Of a stretch of DNA of 64,000 bases, positions 44,157 through 54,906 are shown piece after piece. Location: NCBI GenBank assembly GCA_020543525.1, contig JAHYIO010000003.1:2170001-2234000 (forward strand), given 5' to 3'. The translations under genes were made by a program, and so were the position numbers. The number at the start of each line of letters is the position of its first letter. Position 1 is the first letter of the stretch. Below the pieces are notes generated by a model. It did no database searches, was not told the DNA's origin, and saw only the letters and a list, made by a program, of their open reading frames with translations. Source of the stretch: Coriolopsis trogii. Lineage: Eukaryota > Basidiomycota > Agaricomycetes > Polyporales > Polyporaceae.

Positions 44157-46169
44157 TTAGCACTGCTTAGCATACGTTCCGCTCGGCTTGCTGCCTGAAC
44201 CCTCCTCCAGGCGACCATGGTGTCCTTCAGTAGTCTTACGGCTCTTCAAAACATTCAAAGCGTGCATTGGTGAATCTTCTTTAGCCAGACTTTCGACAAC
44301 CTCAATCTAGAACGGGAAGTATGAGCTCATCGTCCTAGGGACTCGGGCACGGAAGCACTCACGATGTCGGCAACAAGTCTGTCAACCATGACTGCCGTCA
44401 TATTCTCTTTCACAACAACACGGAGGATCTCGACGTTTTGCATGTTCGGGGCTAGCTCGTAATTGGGGACGATCCACCCCTTTGCTCGCAGCAGGACTTG
44501 CACCCATTTCTGTTCAACGTCAGGATGCTTCTGCTTGAAGTCGTCCGAGAATTTGAACGACACGACAGGGAGACCCGGTTCGTAGTTCTTGGCGCAGTAC
44601 GTCAGTAGAGCATGACACTAACATGTCTGGACTCACTTCGACGTTCGTTTCGTTGAATCCAATCGTAGCCTGTGCCGCCGCCGACATAATTCCCTGGGTA
44701 GGCCTGTGGATATCGCTCAACACGGTGAACAGTCCACTCTTCTCGAGAGCGCGACTGAGGAGTCGAGCGTTTCGCAGGTCCTGGAGAGCGACATTACGGT
44801 ATCCTTCGAAGCCAAGATGTACGAAGTTGAAGTATTGTGCGATGATTGGATGGGCGGGTCGGGAGAAGTTGAGGGAGAACGAGTACTCCACGGATCCGAG
44901 GTAGTGTAGCTCGAAGATGAGGTCTTTGGGGAGGAATTCCTTCGAGCGCCAGACGACCCATCCGACGCCGACATAAGAGAGACCGAACTTGTGGCCGGAA
45001 GCGTTGATAGAGACAACGCGAGGGATCTTGAAGTCCCACTCCAACTTAGGCGTCGCGAAGGGAGCAACGAATGCACCTGAAGCGCCGTCGACATGAATAG
45101 GTACGGAATGACCAGTGCGGGCCTCGTACTCGTCAAGCAGGGCTGCCATCTCCTTGACGGGTTCGTAATGGCCAGTGTAGGTACCTATTCACTTCATGTA
45201 AGAAGAGGCAACATACGTAGAAAAACCACATACTTCCAAGGATGACGTAGACACCGATTGTATTCTCGTCGACGTACTCCATAGCCCTCTTAGGGTCCAG
45301 CCTGTAGTGAGACTCTTCGGAAATAGGAACCAAACGCGCCTCTACGTCGAAGTAGCGAGCGAACTTTTCGAGCGCGACCTGAGCATTCGCTCCCATGACA
45401 ATGTTGGGGCCAGGCTCATGAATAGACTTGCCAGCAGCCTTCCGCTTCTCCTGCCACATGCGCTTCATGGCAAGGCCGCCAAGCTGGATAGCTTCCGAGG
45501 AGCCAGTAGTGGCGGTTCCAATCGCCTGCTGCGTGGAGGGTGCGTGCCATAGGTCGGCGAGAATAGATACGCAGCGCGTGTGAATGACCTCTGAAAGCGA
45601 GGTTTGAGTAAACCATACATGCACAGCCTAGGCTGACTAGAAACAGACGCACGAGTCATGGGGTACTCGTCCTGGTCGATGAGGTTTTTTGAGATGTTCT
45701 CCATCATGAGCTGATCGGCTTGTTTTGGCATCCACGTATGGACAAAGGATGCAAGGTTGAGCGCGGGTGAGCCATCGAGGGCCAGCTCGTCATGAATGAG
45801 CTGGTAGGTAGCTTCGACGTCGGCACCCTGGGAGACGAATAATCAGCAGTCGGTATGCCTCGATCAGTACCCTACAAACCTTTGAGGGCAACCTGTACTT
45901 CGGAATTGGATCAGTCCCATAGCGGCCACCGTAGGCATGAACGGCGTGGTGTTCGGTGGAACTATGAATATGGCCCTTGCCAGGGTGATCCTGTACGGAG
46001 TGGTCAAAACCGGGGTTGCTGACTTTGGGAAGAGAAATCTCAAACTATACGGACCTTGGCTTGCTGGATGAGCGAATCAGGGTTGAGATGCTGTTCATCG
46101 ACGGCAATATGAGTAAGAGAGAAGATGTAAAGGAACGACGGGGTGCGTGCCAACCTTGGAGAGGGCCAT
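44157..46169 (-). CDS. Glutamate decarboxylase
   Basis: PLP enzyme making GABA from glutamate, first step of the GABA shunt. The N-terminus starts MALSK from ATG 46169 and continues after an intron. Conserved parts in order are [59 protein letters not shown], the cofactor motif [20 protein letters not shown], and the cofactor Asp in [19 protein letters not shown]. The PLP lysine lies in [20 protein letters not shown]. Later come [29 protein letters not shown] and [19 protein letters not shown]. The final exon after a GCACTCAC-type junction ends [14 protein letters not shown] with the stop at 44157. Two TATA-like boxes lie just upstream. About nine exons; complete. Confidence 0.95.
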
Positions 46170-46217
46170 GGTGAATCTGACGGTGGTGTTCAAGAGGGTG
46201 CACGGGGAGATGGCGAC

Positions 46218-46254
46218 TTATATATACACGGCGAGGAGAGAAGCTATAAATATA
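46218..46254 (-). promoter_or_regulatory. Tandem TATA boxes of the GAD gene
   Basis: TATATATAAG-like (46218-46226) and TATATTTATAG-like (46244-46254) motifs on the minus strand lie about 50 and 80 bp upstream of ATG 46169. This is typical of a strongly regulated fungal core promoter. Confidence 0.55.
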
Positions 46255-47722
46255 CGAACGAGGTCAGAGGAAAGAGTTTGTCGAGTGAGTGACATCATCT
46301 AATCCCACTAGATCTGGGGATGATGTCAAGGAACAGAGCCTACAACGTTGCACAATTCGCCCTCTGCCCCCATACAGTGACGAGGGTTGTCCCGCACACG
46401 CACCCTCGGGGCCGTGAACATGAGCTCTAGGCGTCCATACACCACAGCCCGGTGTCCAGGCCACTGTCATGGGACGAACTCCTGCTCAGTTCAATCACCG
46501 CAAGCGCAGCGTCACACTGTGGTCCGGTCGCAAAAAGCTCTCAACCTTTCTGAGCCACATCGGGGCCCCGGCCTTATTCTGTTATAACATGATAGAAGTC
46601 GTGAGATAGTACAAGTGATGCGTGGGATGATAGGCCCGTATACGGCCGGACATAATCGGCGTGAGTCTTCTCTTCTCTTGTACACTGTCGCAATTCTTGC
46701 AGACTTCTTGTAATCGCTAACAAGGTCGCCCATGGCTTGTATCATGTTGTGTCTACTCCTCAGTTTCTACACTTTGTGCCGGCGTGGGAAATCATGCGCG
46801 CTCGAGACTTGGTTGATGCGCTGGCAACGGTCGTTACTTCAAGCTCATTCTCTCTCTTCCTCCCTCCATTATGCTGTCTCGCAGGCTCTCGCTGTCGGTC
46901 TCTGTCTGGCTTCTCTGATTCGCTATCTGGGCGAAACATTGTATTCCCTATGCTAGGCTTGCTGTCTTAGTCTCTGACTGTCTCGCGCTTTCTGGGCTCT
47001 CTCGCTGTTTCTGGGCTCTGGGATCTCTCGCAGTATCTGGCTGCCTCGCTATCTGTAGCTGTCTGATCGCTTGATGCTGTCTGGCTCTGCCCTGTCCTGC
47101 TCTGTTGGCTGCCTTACAGTCTTGACATGTTGCTCTTGAGGCTTTCCTTCGCTGTATGTCTCCGGCCCTATCCCCGACGTGCGCCTGTCTTGCTGTCAAA
47201 CGGTAAGTCTCAAGCTTCGCACAACATTCGTGTACCAGTAGAACTAACCTCCTTTGCCGCAGGTTGACGCGTTCACGGCCATTGCACTACACAGGTAAGC
47301 TATAGGACATGCAGCTTAGGGAGGTTGGGGTAGGATGGGCTCGGAAAATCTGGGGTCGTAGACTACGTATATTGCACATCTAGGGTATGATTGAATACAC
47401 TGTTCTCATGCTATTGTGTCGGCCCTTTTTGTATGCACGAGTGCAACCATATGGCAACAGGACTGGTGAAGTGGGCGGTGCTTCCCTGAGTTCCGTCACT
47501 AGTGTTGTCGTTAGCCATAATTGTTGTACAACTTGCCAAGGACGTCTTGCTATTGACAGGTCTTATAATCTTGCCCACAAGACTTGTGGATATTTCACAT
47601 ATTGTCTATCATATAAGGGCTGATATGGTCTGACAAGATACGCGCCAGGGCCCCGATGCATGTGCATGCGAGACCTTCAATTGGAAATTGAGATGGAAGA
47701 CATGGAATGTGAAGCTCTCAAC
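46255..47722. other. Gene-poor island with degenerate CTGTCT tract
   Basis: No gene is supported. From about 46840 to 47180 the plus strand is filled with degenerate CTGTCT, CTCGCTG and CTGGCTCT units, a decayed simple repeat. Frames that pass through it only translate the repeat. Confidence 0.5.
46840..47180. repeat. Degenerate CTGTCT/CTCGCT simple repeat
   Basis: Pyrimidine-biased cryptic simplicity: repeated words CTGTCT, CTCGCT, TCTGGCT and GGGCTCT occur dozens of times without strict periodicity. Confidence 0.6.
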
Positions 47723-47760
47723 AGGACCCCTGACTATAGGTGGTGAACCCAGGTGTAGGA

Positions 47761-47900
47761 TCCGGACAAAAATCGGCCGTTGGACCCCCCGATGCCTGTC
47801 ACCAGTCCGGACAAAACAGGCCCAAAATGGGCACCTAGCTGGTGATTTTGCCCGGACATTTTCCCCTGGAATCCATGGGTTGCCGGAACCTCGTCCGGAC
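47761..47900. repeat. Left subterminal cluster of CCGGACA motifs
   Basis: Four motifs (TCCGGACAAA near 47761 and 47812, CCCGGACATT near 47851, TCCGGACATA near 47893) spaced 40-50 bp apart. Their repetition near the end of the element resembles transposase-binding subterminal repeats of hAT elements. Confidence 0.6.
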
Positions 47901-48317
47901 ATACCGACTGGCGCCAAGCCACATGAGTGATTTCGTTGTAGCCAGCGCTAGCACTTATCACAAAGTTTTGGCCCCGTAATGTCATTATTTTGGCACCGCA
48001 CTTCCGATAAAATCACACCAGGTTGCTAGATAATACCATATCTGCGCTTCACCAGCAATTTTCACATATTTTGACAGGTATAAGTATACCGATCCTTCAC
48101 TTATCCGAGAGCTTCTCTTATCACTTCTGCTGTAGCATTTTGGTAACATCCACAGAATGTGGTATCATAACAGGCTATGTCAGTAAGTCAGAATTACTGC
48201 GCCAAAACTCTTCGATGCCGCCTCTATCATATTCGCATGCAACGCAGCATGCCGAAATGTCGATATTATGCGTCAAGAACAAGGATTCGGTCGCGCATGA
48301 TAAGTGAAATGCAACCT

Positions 48318-48440
48318 CCGGACAAAATTACCGCCTTAATAAGCCAGAACGAACGTCCGGACAAAGGGCCCCCGAAGGGGGCCCGACCCAGAACAGATCC
48401 GGACATTTTGAGGCCAAAAAGTGGCATTTTGTCCGGACAA
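48318..48440. repeat. Right subterminal cluster of CCGGACA motifs
   Basis: Four motifs near 48318, 48356, 48399 and 48431. The last, TTTGTCCGGACAAA, is itself palindromic. They mirror the left cluster of the same element. Confidence 0.6.
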
Positions 48441-48506
48441 ATCGACCTCATTCCCTGACCCCGCTGTTCTGGCTGTGTCGCCTATTGTCAGGGGTCCTCT
48501 CTCAAC

Positions 48507-49861
48507 CCGTTGAGCTCTGGGGTGAATGATGGAGGGGGACTCGGAATCGAGATCGATGAGAGGCGCCAGGCACAGATGTAGTCAGGCGCTTCCGATTCCA
48601 GATCGCTGTACTTGTCACCTCTTCCTCTCGACATACAACAACACATCCGCTCGCAGCAATCCCATAGGCATACGTGCTGGCTTTGCGTTTTGGAAACGTT
48701 ACATAAGGGAAGAGAATGTCGTACAGGCTTTGGAACTTCACAAGGCTCGGGTCGTCGGAAGTGCTCCTCGCCGGAGTCGCATGAAACATGTCTTGACCTC
48801 GGAGGCCCGGTCTCCGTCGCCGTGCAGCCACATGAACCTAAGGTGCGTATCCATACTCAGACGCAGCAAATGTACAGAGGTATGTTGCTGTAGGCACACC
48901 TTCGCAGTCAACCAATTCCAAGGCACAATTGCAGCCATTAGCAAGCCAGACGCAGTAAGTACTCCAACGTCGCTGAACTCGGTCCCGCAGGGTCGATCAC
49001 CGCGGGCTGGCGGCTGATTACGCTACTGTCGCGTATTGCTGAAACATAGGTACGCTCGGGAGACGACGATCTTCAAACGCTTTCTAATCCCGAATACTGC
49101 GGATCGCTCCCACAGTGTACTCGACCGTCGACCCTTCCCACTTCAGACATTATGCTGGCCTGGAAACCGGATCTACGCCAAAGCTTCTGCATGCGATGGA
49201 CTACAATCCATTCTATGTTTGCAACGCAGAATATAGCGGAACTATATTCGTGAGTGGGCATATCCGCGTAATATGTTACCATGTTCCCCAGCGACCACCG
49301 AGAATTTACAAGCGGGCCCTCAGGGTGGGCCTAAGCGTGCCCTGCTCATCACAAGTCAGTTGCTCATACCTACAGAGATTGTGTACGGTCTATCATAGGT
49401 GGCAAATTCTCTTGATAATCCCCCGGTTGGACAGTCTACCTAATAAGCACTCACGATTTGGTACCGAGTTGAGGCTAGGTTGAGCCCTTCTTGTACTTCG
49501 TACTATTTGAAGACCTCAACAATGGGCGGTCGAGATCCCTGGGGCTTTGGTGCTGTAATGCGGTGCCACCCGCCCAATATTCGCCAGGCGCATCCGGTCG
49601 TCATCATCCCTGCCGAACTCAATTCAGCCTAGGTTACCGTGGCCCCTGATGCGCTCTAGTCGTGCGCGTCTTAGTACTCCTATATCATACCGAGGTGAAC
49701 GTGCAGAAATCCCTTTACGGCCCCGGTCCCCATTCCCTTATACTTCCGGTTATTTCTCGGTTCTGGCCCAACTTGAAGATGTCCCTGGCATTGAGCAACA
49801 CGTTCGTGGGCTGATTGACTCCCTTCTACCATGCTCCTGACCCGTGCGACCTTTTATCAGG
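48507..49861. other. Intergenic stretch, no recognised gene
   Basis: About 1.35 kb between the mobile element and the DUF6534-like gene. Frames at 48526-49017 and 49115-49483 are arginine- and cysteine-rich without a family signature. A decayed gene is possible but not supported. Confidence 0.4.
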
Positions 49862-51608
49862 ATGGGTGCGCTCCTAGGAGGGGCGATAATGAGTGGCTTG
49901 TAAGTACCGCCTAAAAATGCGCCGGGTGCTTCGAGTCCTCATACCGAGTGTCTCCGCGTGCGCATTCGTGATCTAGGTTGTATGGAGGTGAGCGTGACAC
50001 TGACAGGAAACTCGCGTGCAGCATGCTCAACTGATTGGACCTATAGTATCGTCTTCGCAGGTATATGACTACTTCGTGCGCTACTCTCACGATCGCTGGC
50101 ATACAAAACTCCTCGTGAGTAATCTGTCTTAATACTGCGTCGTTCCGTTCTGAGTTATGCAAGGTGGCTGGGGTGTTGGCGTCAATTACAGTACATCAGG
50201 TAAGTTGGATGAACGTTCGGGCCATTTCCTATGTGCTTACGGAGAGACAAAAGGCTTTAATCTACCGCAGTAGTGAGCTTTGTTTCCATCGCCCCGTCTG
50301 GCTGGCTTGCTCTGAACATGAACTCTCGGAAAGTGTACGTATACCTAATAAAACACTTCGCCGACCCCACTGCCCTGTCGGATCTACACTTGTAGGTTAC
50401 CTTTGCCAGGCTCGTCAGTGACTCTGTTCTCACGCGCACATCTCTGTCAGGTCAATCACTACGGCAACAATATTCAACGTGAGTGGTGCTGGTTGACACG
50501 CTGCGCCCCTTTCACAGTTTCCCCCACACAGTCGCTGTCCGGATTTGCCGTTCAATCGTGAGCATTTTTCGTTGACGTCTCGTTAACGTCTCTGACCGGG
50601 AATTCTTGCACACCATAGCTACTTTGCCACGCGCATATGGAGATTGAGCGAACGCAATCTGTATCTCGTGGTACCCGTGGTACGTAGGCTATCCCCTCTA
50701 CCATCGTAGCTGTAGTCCTTGGCGCTCATCTTCTGTAGATGTTGCTGGTTGCCGTCGGATTCGGTAAGTTGCAGGCGAGTCTCAATGATGACCATTCGCT
50801 GATTCGAATTATGACCTCGCAGCCAGTGCCATAGCTTATACCATCCAAAGCTATGCTCTCGAGACCTTTGCAGAGCTCTCCAAGCTCAGGGTGAGCCCGG
50901 AAGCCATGCCTCGAGAGATGCTCCCTGTTGACAACTCGATGGCACAGGGCCTTTCGATCTGCGCGAACATTTCCGCCGTTGTCAGCAACTTGCTCATATG
51001 CATCATCTTTGCTATGTTCCTACACAATTCGAGACTGGCCTTCTCCAAGTCAAACACTAGCTTCGACACACTGGTTCGTAACAGTTTTGATCTATCACGA
51101 CGTTTCTCACCATAGACTGCGTTCAGATGGTATGTCTTTTCAATACCGGACTCGCGACCAGCGTCGTCGCCTGTGTGTCCTTGGTCACCTTCTTCGTACT
51201 GCCCGACACATTCCTTTATATCTGCTTCTATTGGCTCATGGGCCCCTGTGAGTGCACGATTCATCCCTCGTTGGTGACAACATCTGACTCTCTTCAGTAT
51301 ACTACAATTCCCTAATGGCGACGTTGAATGCCCGCAAAATCCAGCCCCCGTCTAACATGCCCCTCTCTCTCGGTAACCTCGCGAACATGCCAACACCGAA
51401 TCAAGTCAACACCATCCAGCGTGGCATTCAGGACCGTATCACGATCCGCATCGAGACTGCTAAAGAGATTATGCACGAGGCTAGCCAAGAGGTACGTTGT
51501 CACGGCGTCGAGGCTGCTCAGCTGCGTTCAGGCCAGCATGTTGACAGCTTGACTCATGGGCAGAAATCCGACAGCGAACGGAGTAAGCACCCAATGGACG
51601 AGGACTAG
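49862..51608 (+). CDS. Multi-pass membrane protein, DUF6534-like
   Basis: Member of a family expanded in mushrooms, with no known function. It opens MGALLGGAIMSGL from ATG 49862 and is spliced through many small exons. Recognisable parts are YDYFVRYSHDRWHTKLL, VAGVLASITVHQ, VSFVSIAPSGWLALNMN, SERNLYLVVPV, then ASAIAYTIQSYALETFAELS. Later helices are LSICANISAVVSNLLICIIF and FNTGLATSVVACVSLVTFFV with LPDTFLYICFYWLMGPLYYN. SLMATLNARK is the conserved end of the helical domain, as in related proteins (N.L...LN.R). A hydrophilic tail ends KHPMDED with the stop at 51606-51608. Exon borders in the first 700 bp are only partly resolved. Likely seven helices in the plasma membrane. Confidence 0.75.
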
Positions 51609-51976
51609 TGGCTCTTCGTCCTCAAGCGCGGTCGGGAGCGTGCTGGCGACCGCCGTCGCATCTCTCAGCGTTCGCTACACGACGAAGGCGCGAATAGCCT
51701 GGTGCCTGTAGCGATACGGTCTTGTCCTTCAAGCTTGGGGGACGGAGACGTAGAGGGCCCGATGTCTCTGGCCTGGCAACCGTGTGTGGATGATGGTCTA
51801 GTGGCATTCGCGAGTACTTCATTTAACTCGCGGCTACGGGTAACCGTCTTTGGTGCCGGTGTACTAGAGTATCTCAGGTTCTTCGCATCCAGTATAGCGC
51901 AGTAGACTATTATCTCCAGGCCCTTATAGTTGTATTACAATGCCATCAGCTCATGGTGTTGTGCTATTGACAGCTA
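51609..51976. other. Gap between the membrane-protein gene and the mariner element
   Basis: About 370 bp with no supported gene. It ends at the TA target site of the element. Confidence 0.5.
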
Positions 51977-52030
51977 ACTCAAAAATCAGCGTCGCTCGCC
52001 AGCCCGGGGGGTGTGTGCTCGGATCACGGC
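51977..52030. repeat. Left terminal inverted repeat
   Basis: 54 bp, identical to the reverse complement of 53127-53180. The similarity continues imperfectly for about 20 bp more (a shared CCCGGCCG core). Confidence 0.9.
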
Positions 52031-52174
52031 GGAACCCGGCCGACAAGCGCCTCGCTCCAGCGCACAACACGAGTCGCTCGTCCCGTCCAGTCGTCTCGTC
52101 CTCGACGTCTGCGACACCTCTTCCGTACTCCGTCTCTCTTTTGTATACCTTTTCTTGATCCTCAATTAATCTAA

Positions 52175-52483
52175 ATGTACCCTGGACATAATCCGCTTGG
52201 CCAACCATATTTATTCCAGCTCCCTCCACGCCGGGAACCAGGGCATTGGGCGGCCTTTCTAGTCGGGGCACGTCCTGACCCCCCTCCACCGCTGCCGCAA
52301 GAAATCACGGCCGCCGCTTTGCAGGACCGAGAAGATCACGATGCTGTCAATGCCGGACGCCCTGGTGGGTAGAATTACTCATTGAGTCATTTCATTCTGC
52401 TTCATGCCGTCACAGATGCTTCTCGCATTGAGTGTCAAGTCCCTCTCAACACGATGGACATCTCCAAGGATATTGGCTGATCT
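52175..52483 (+). CDS. Small spliced-looking frame inside the mariner element
   Basis: ATG 52175 opens MYPGHNPLGQPYLFQLPPRR, then EPGHWAAFLVGARPDPPPPL and a short Asp/Ala-rich stretch. It reaches a GTGGGT donor near 52371. An acceptor GTCACAG near 52416 resumes DASRIECQVPLNTMDISKDI and a stop near 52483, about 85 residues in all. The product is Pro-rich and unrecognised. It lies opposite in strand to the transposase and replaces its catalytic region. It may be a captured host gene piece or an element-encoded accessory protein. Expression is unproved. Confidence 0.4.
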
Positions 52484-53007
52484 CTAGAAGATACTGCCCA
52501 CGGCACTCATCCACCCGCTCTTGAGCAACACGGGCTGCATATCAATGATCCATTCTAGTATTACAAGAATCTAAGATTGAAGTGCTACACATATATGCCT
52601 TACCTGCTTATACGTCAAACCATGCCTCCGCAGTACATTAGAGATGGTGTTCTCACACACATCTACACTCCGGCCCAGCATCAAAGCCTGCCGCAGCTCT
52701 GACAGGTATAAGTCCGGCTCGCGCTCAAGTTGTGCTTCTAGGTACTGAGCCGTATAATAAGTCAGCTGCAAACACCGCAGTGAATGGCTATCCACCTGCT
52801 CACCTCAATATCCTCTGCAGATAGCACCCGTGGACGTCCTACAAGAGGAGAGGGCCGCTCAACGACCCGGTCCGACCGCCAAAGCTTGAGGATGCGCTGG
52901 ACTGAGCGCTGGGTGGTACCAAACATTTCTGCCACCTCCCGCGTGCTATGTGTGGCAGAAAGGTGCACAATGTCTTCCTTGCGAGTAACTGGTAGTCGTC
53001 GACCCAT
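52484..53007 (-). pseudogene. Transposase fragment, N-terminal DNA-binding half
   Basis: From ATG 53007 the frame reads MGRRLPVTRKEDIVHLSATH, then EVAEMFGTTQRSVQRILKLW (first helix-turn-helix) and GRPRVLSAEDIE (GRPR linker, typical of Tc1). A 38-nt intron-like gap (52766-52803) restores the frame YYTAQYLEAQLEREPDLYLS, and NTISNVLRRHGLTYKQ is the second helix-turn-helix. Further down, ARVAQERVDECRGQYLLEIS matches the segment that normally precedes the first catalytic Asp, but it is in a different phase from the available splice sites. All DDE residues are missing. The fragment could bind the ends but could not catalyse transposition. Confidence 0.75.
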
Positions 53008-53126
53008 GTTATGAGTATGTATGGGAGTCAAACAATGGGAGGAGTAGCAGTCGTAGACGTAGACGAAGATGCCGACGTGACGGTCGCAGCGCTACTAGGC
53101 GCTATGAGGCTTGCCGGCCGGGGCTT

Positions 53127-53180
53127 GCCGTGATCCGAGCACACACCCCCCGGGCTGGCGAGCGACGCTGATTTTTGAGT
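53127..53180. repeat. Right terminal inverted repeat
   Basis: 54 bp, the exact inverted copy of 51977-52030. The element end is followed by TA and then GCTG. Confidence 0.9.
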
Positions 53181-53182
53181 TA

Positions 53183-53510
53183 GCTGGAACGCCGCTGAGT
53201 ATTTCTGGCGGGTAAGGCCCGGGAGATGAGTACGCGAGGAAGATGACTCAGCTTGTGAACTCGACTACGGCTGACGTGACCGTGTTTTGGACGCGTCCAT
53301 CGGCGTCCAACAGTCCAACCTCCTCATAGACGCCCGACTCTGTCTGCCGAGTCGGGCAAAGCTTTCATCCTCCACTACGCCAGCCTCCACATCGCCTCAG
53401 TCCGCAATTCAAACCCAAAGGCTCAGCCCAGCCAGCGTTCGTCCTCTCCTCCACGGTGCACTCACCGAATAGCTTCTGCTTCCTTGCATTCCTTTACAAG
53501 ACCGCCTTCC
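53183..53510. other. Promoter region of the 53511 gene
   Basis: About 330 bp between the mariner element and the next ATG. The C/T-rich 3' half is consistent with a fungal core promoter. The insertion may have brought or disrupted upstream control. Confidence 0.45.
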
Positions 53511-54906
53511 ATGGCATCCACACTCTCTATACCACCTTCGTCCTCAGCCGTGCACTTCAACGCACTCGTACCACCGCCGTCTCAGGAGTTCGCAATGCAG
53601 CCTCAAGTGCCCAACGTCGTTGTCGTTCCCCCGGAGGAGGAGCAGGATTACAACCCGCCTTGGTGTTACTTTGATGCTACCGCGGCCGCCAGAGACAGTC
53701 TATCTACATGCCCTGACACGCACGCTCTGGACATCGCTCTCGGTCTCTGTCAGCAAACGGACAACCGTGCGCCGACGTTCCGTCGTATATTCATCAATGA
53801 GTCCCAAGAGACCATAGTCATGCCCCGCCGGAGCAGCATCATGAAGCTCCATGGCATCGACCTTGACATGGAGGAGGATGGTCAGACGGACATTCGTACG
53901 CGTGGAGTTCGCAGATACGACGAGGAGATCGTCGAGGTCATCAAGGTCCGTCGAAATGAAGGCATGGCGGACGTTGGCGACGGCCGCAAGATGAAAAAGT
54001 CGAACACCTTCCGCGCTCGCGCCACCCAGGCCCTGCGCTCAATCAAGCTCAACGTCGGCCCCAAGAGCCAGCGGAGGGCATCCGTCAGCAACCCTCAGCA
54101 ATTGGCCGGCAGTCATGCTTCCACCTTGCCTTCAAGAAATCTTTGTCAGGACGGCCAGGACTCGTCCGCTCCGAGACCAGTCTCGCCAACGATGTCGAGA
54201 CGGAGATCACTCACGCTTTCGCAAATATTCGGGTCATCGAAGGAGAATCACAGCAGCCGACCTGCTTCTCCGTCTGAAGAGCAAACATGCCCTGCATCTC
54301 CGACGATCACCGTGTCTGTGGCCGTGTCAGAGTCGACTGCTCCGTCGCGTCCTATGTCGCCTACCGAGTCCGTCACCTCCCGAACACCAACTCCCTCCTC
54401 TCCCGAAGATGACGCGACATTGTCATCCAAATCACCCACCTTGGTCGCGGAACCATTAGATGCGGAGACGTCGAAACCTACACTCTCTAAGCGCAAGTCG
54501 TTCCGACGTCGTCTGTCGGTCCTCGAGTTGCAGAAGATATTCCACTTGGGGGGTTCAGGGTCGTCATCCCCGACCCCATCGGATGTCGTACGTCCATTCA
54601 TAAGTGACACTGACCCGTCCACTCACAGCATTTCAGGCTACCTCACCAGAGCCTTTGAACGAGCCAAGTAGTCCCAACCCACGAAAATCTTCGGATTCTG
54701 TAGACATCCTCGCACAATCCTCTCGGCCATCGATACAGTCTATACCCTTGGAGATGTCCGCGAGGCCATCGTTTACCTCTCAAAGAAGCAGTCAGACGAA
54801 CGTAGCGGGCACGCCAGAGACCGAGGAGGAGCTGGAGATGCGCCTGGACTCCCTACATTTCGACTCGTTGCACTTTGATCCAGATGAGGTCATGAGCTCT
54901 CTCTGA
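53511..54906 (+). CDS. Ser/Pro-rich hypothetical protein
   Basis: Long first exon from ATG 53511 (MASTLSIPPSSSAVHFN) with one intron near 54588-54639 (GTACGT donor, TTTCAG acceptor), joining SDV to ATSPEPLNEPSSPNPR. About 445 residues. The N-terminal third has an ordered-looking patch (YNPPWCYFDATAAARDSLST, ALDIALGLCQQTDN) and a basic one (TFRARATQALRSIKLN). The rest is Ser/Pro/Thr-rich with RRRSLTLSQIFGS and KRKSFRRRLSVLELQKIFHL, possible kinase-site clusters. It ends LDSLHFDSLHFDPDEVMSSL, a short repeated motif. No known family. Reading through the intron gives an alternative end at 54671. Confidence 0.75.

Larger units (their letters stand above)
47723..48498. mobile_element. hAT-like non-autonomous element (776 bp)
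   Basis: Terminal inverted repeats of 18 bp, AGGACCCCTGACTATAGG at the left and CCTATTGTCAGGGGTCCT at the right, match at 17 of 18 positions. The flanks carry a perfect 8-bp direct repeat CTCTCAAC (47715-47722 and 48499-48506), the target-site size of hAT elements. There is no transposase frame, so it needs an element elsewhere for movement. The interior has clusters of TCCGGACA motifs near both ends and a perfect 19-bp palindrome at 48366-48384. P elements also give 8-bp duplications, so the superfamily is tentative. Confidence 0.85.
51977..53180. mobile_element. Tc1/mariner-type element, deleted (1,204 bp)
   Basis: Perfect 54-bp terminal inverted repeats (51977-52030 and 53127-53180), starting ACTCAAAAATCAGCG. 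The ends are bounded by TA (51975-51976 and 53181-53182), the duplication expected for this superfamily. The pre-insertion site would be the palindrome CAGCTAGCTG. Inside, on the minus strand, lies only the DNA-binding half of a transposase. The DDE catalytic part is missing, and a plus-strand spliced-looking frame occupies its place. Perfect ends suggest recent mobilisation, presumably by a transposase supplied elsewhere. Confidence 0.85.

Noticed and set aside
48526..49483. Possible decayed gene between the hAT-like element and the DUF6534-like gene
   Set aside because: Several frames of 90-160 codons exist on both strands, but none has a motif, consistent splicing or codon pattern like the neighbours.
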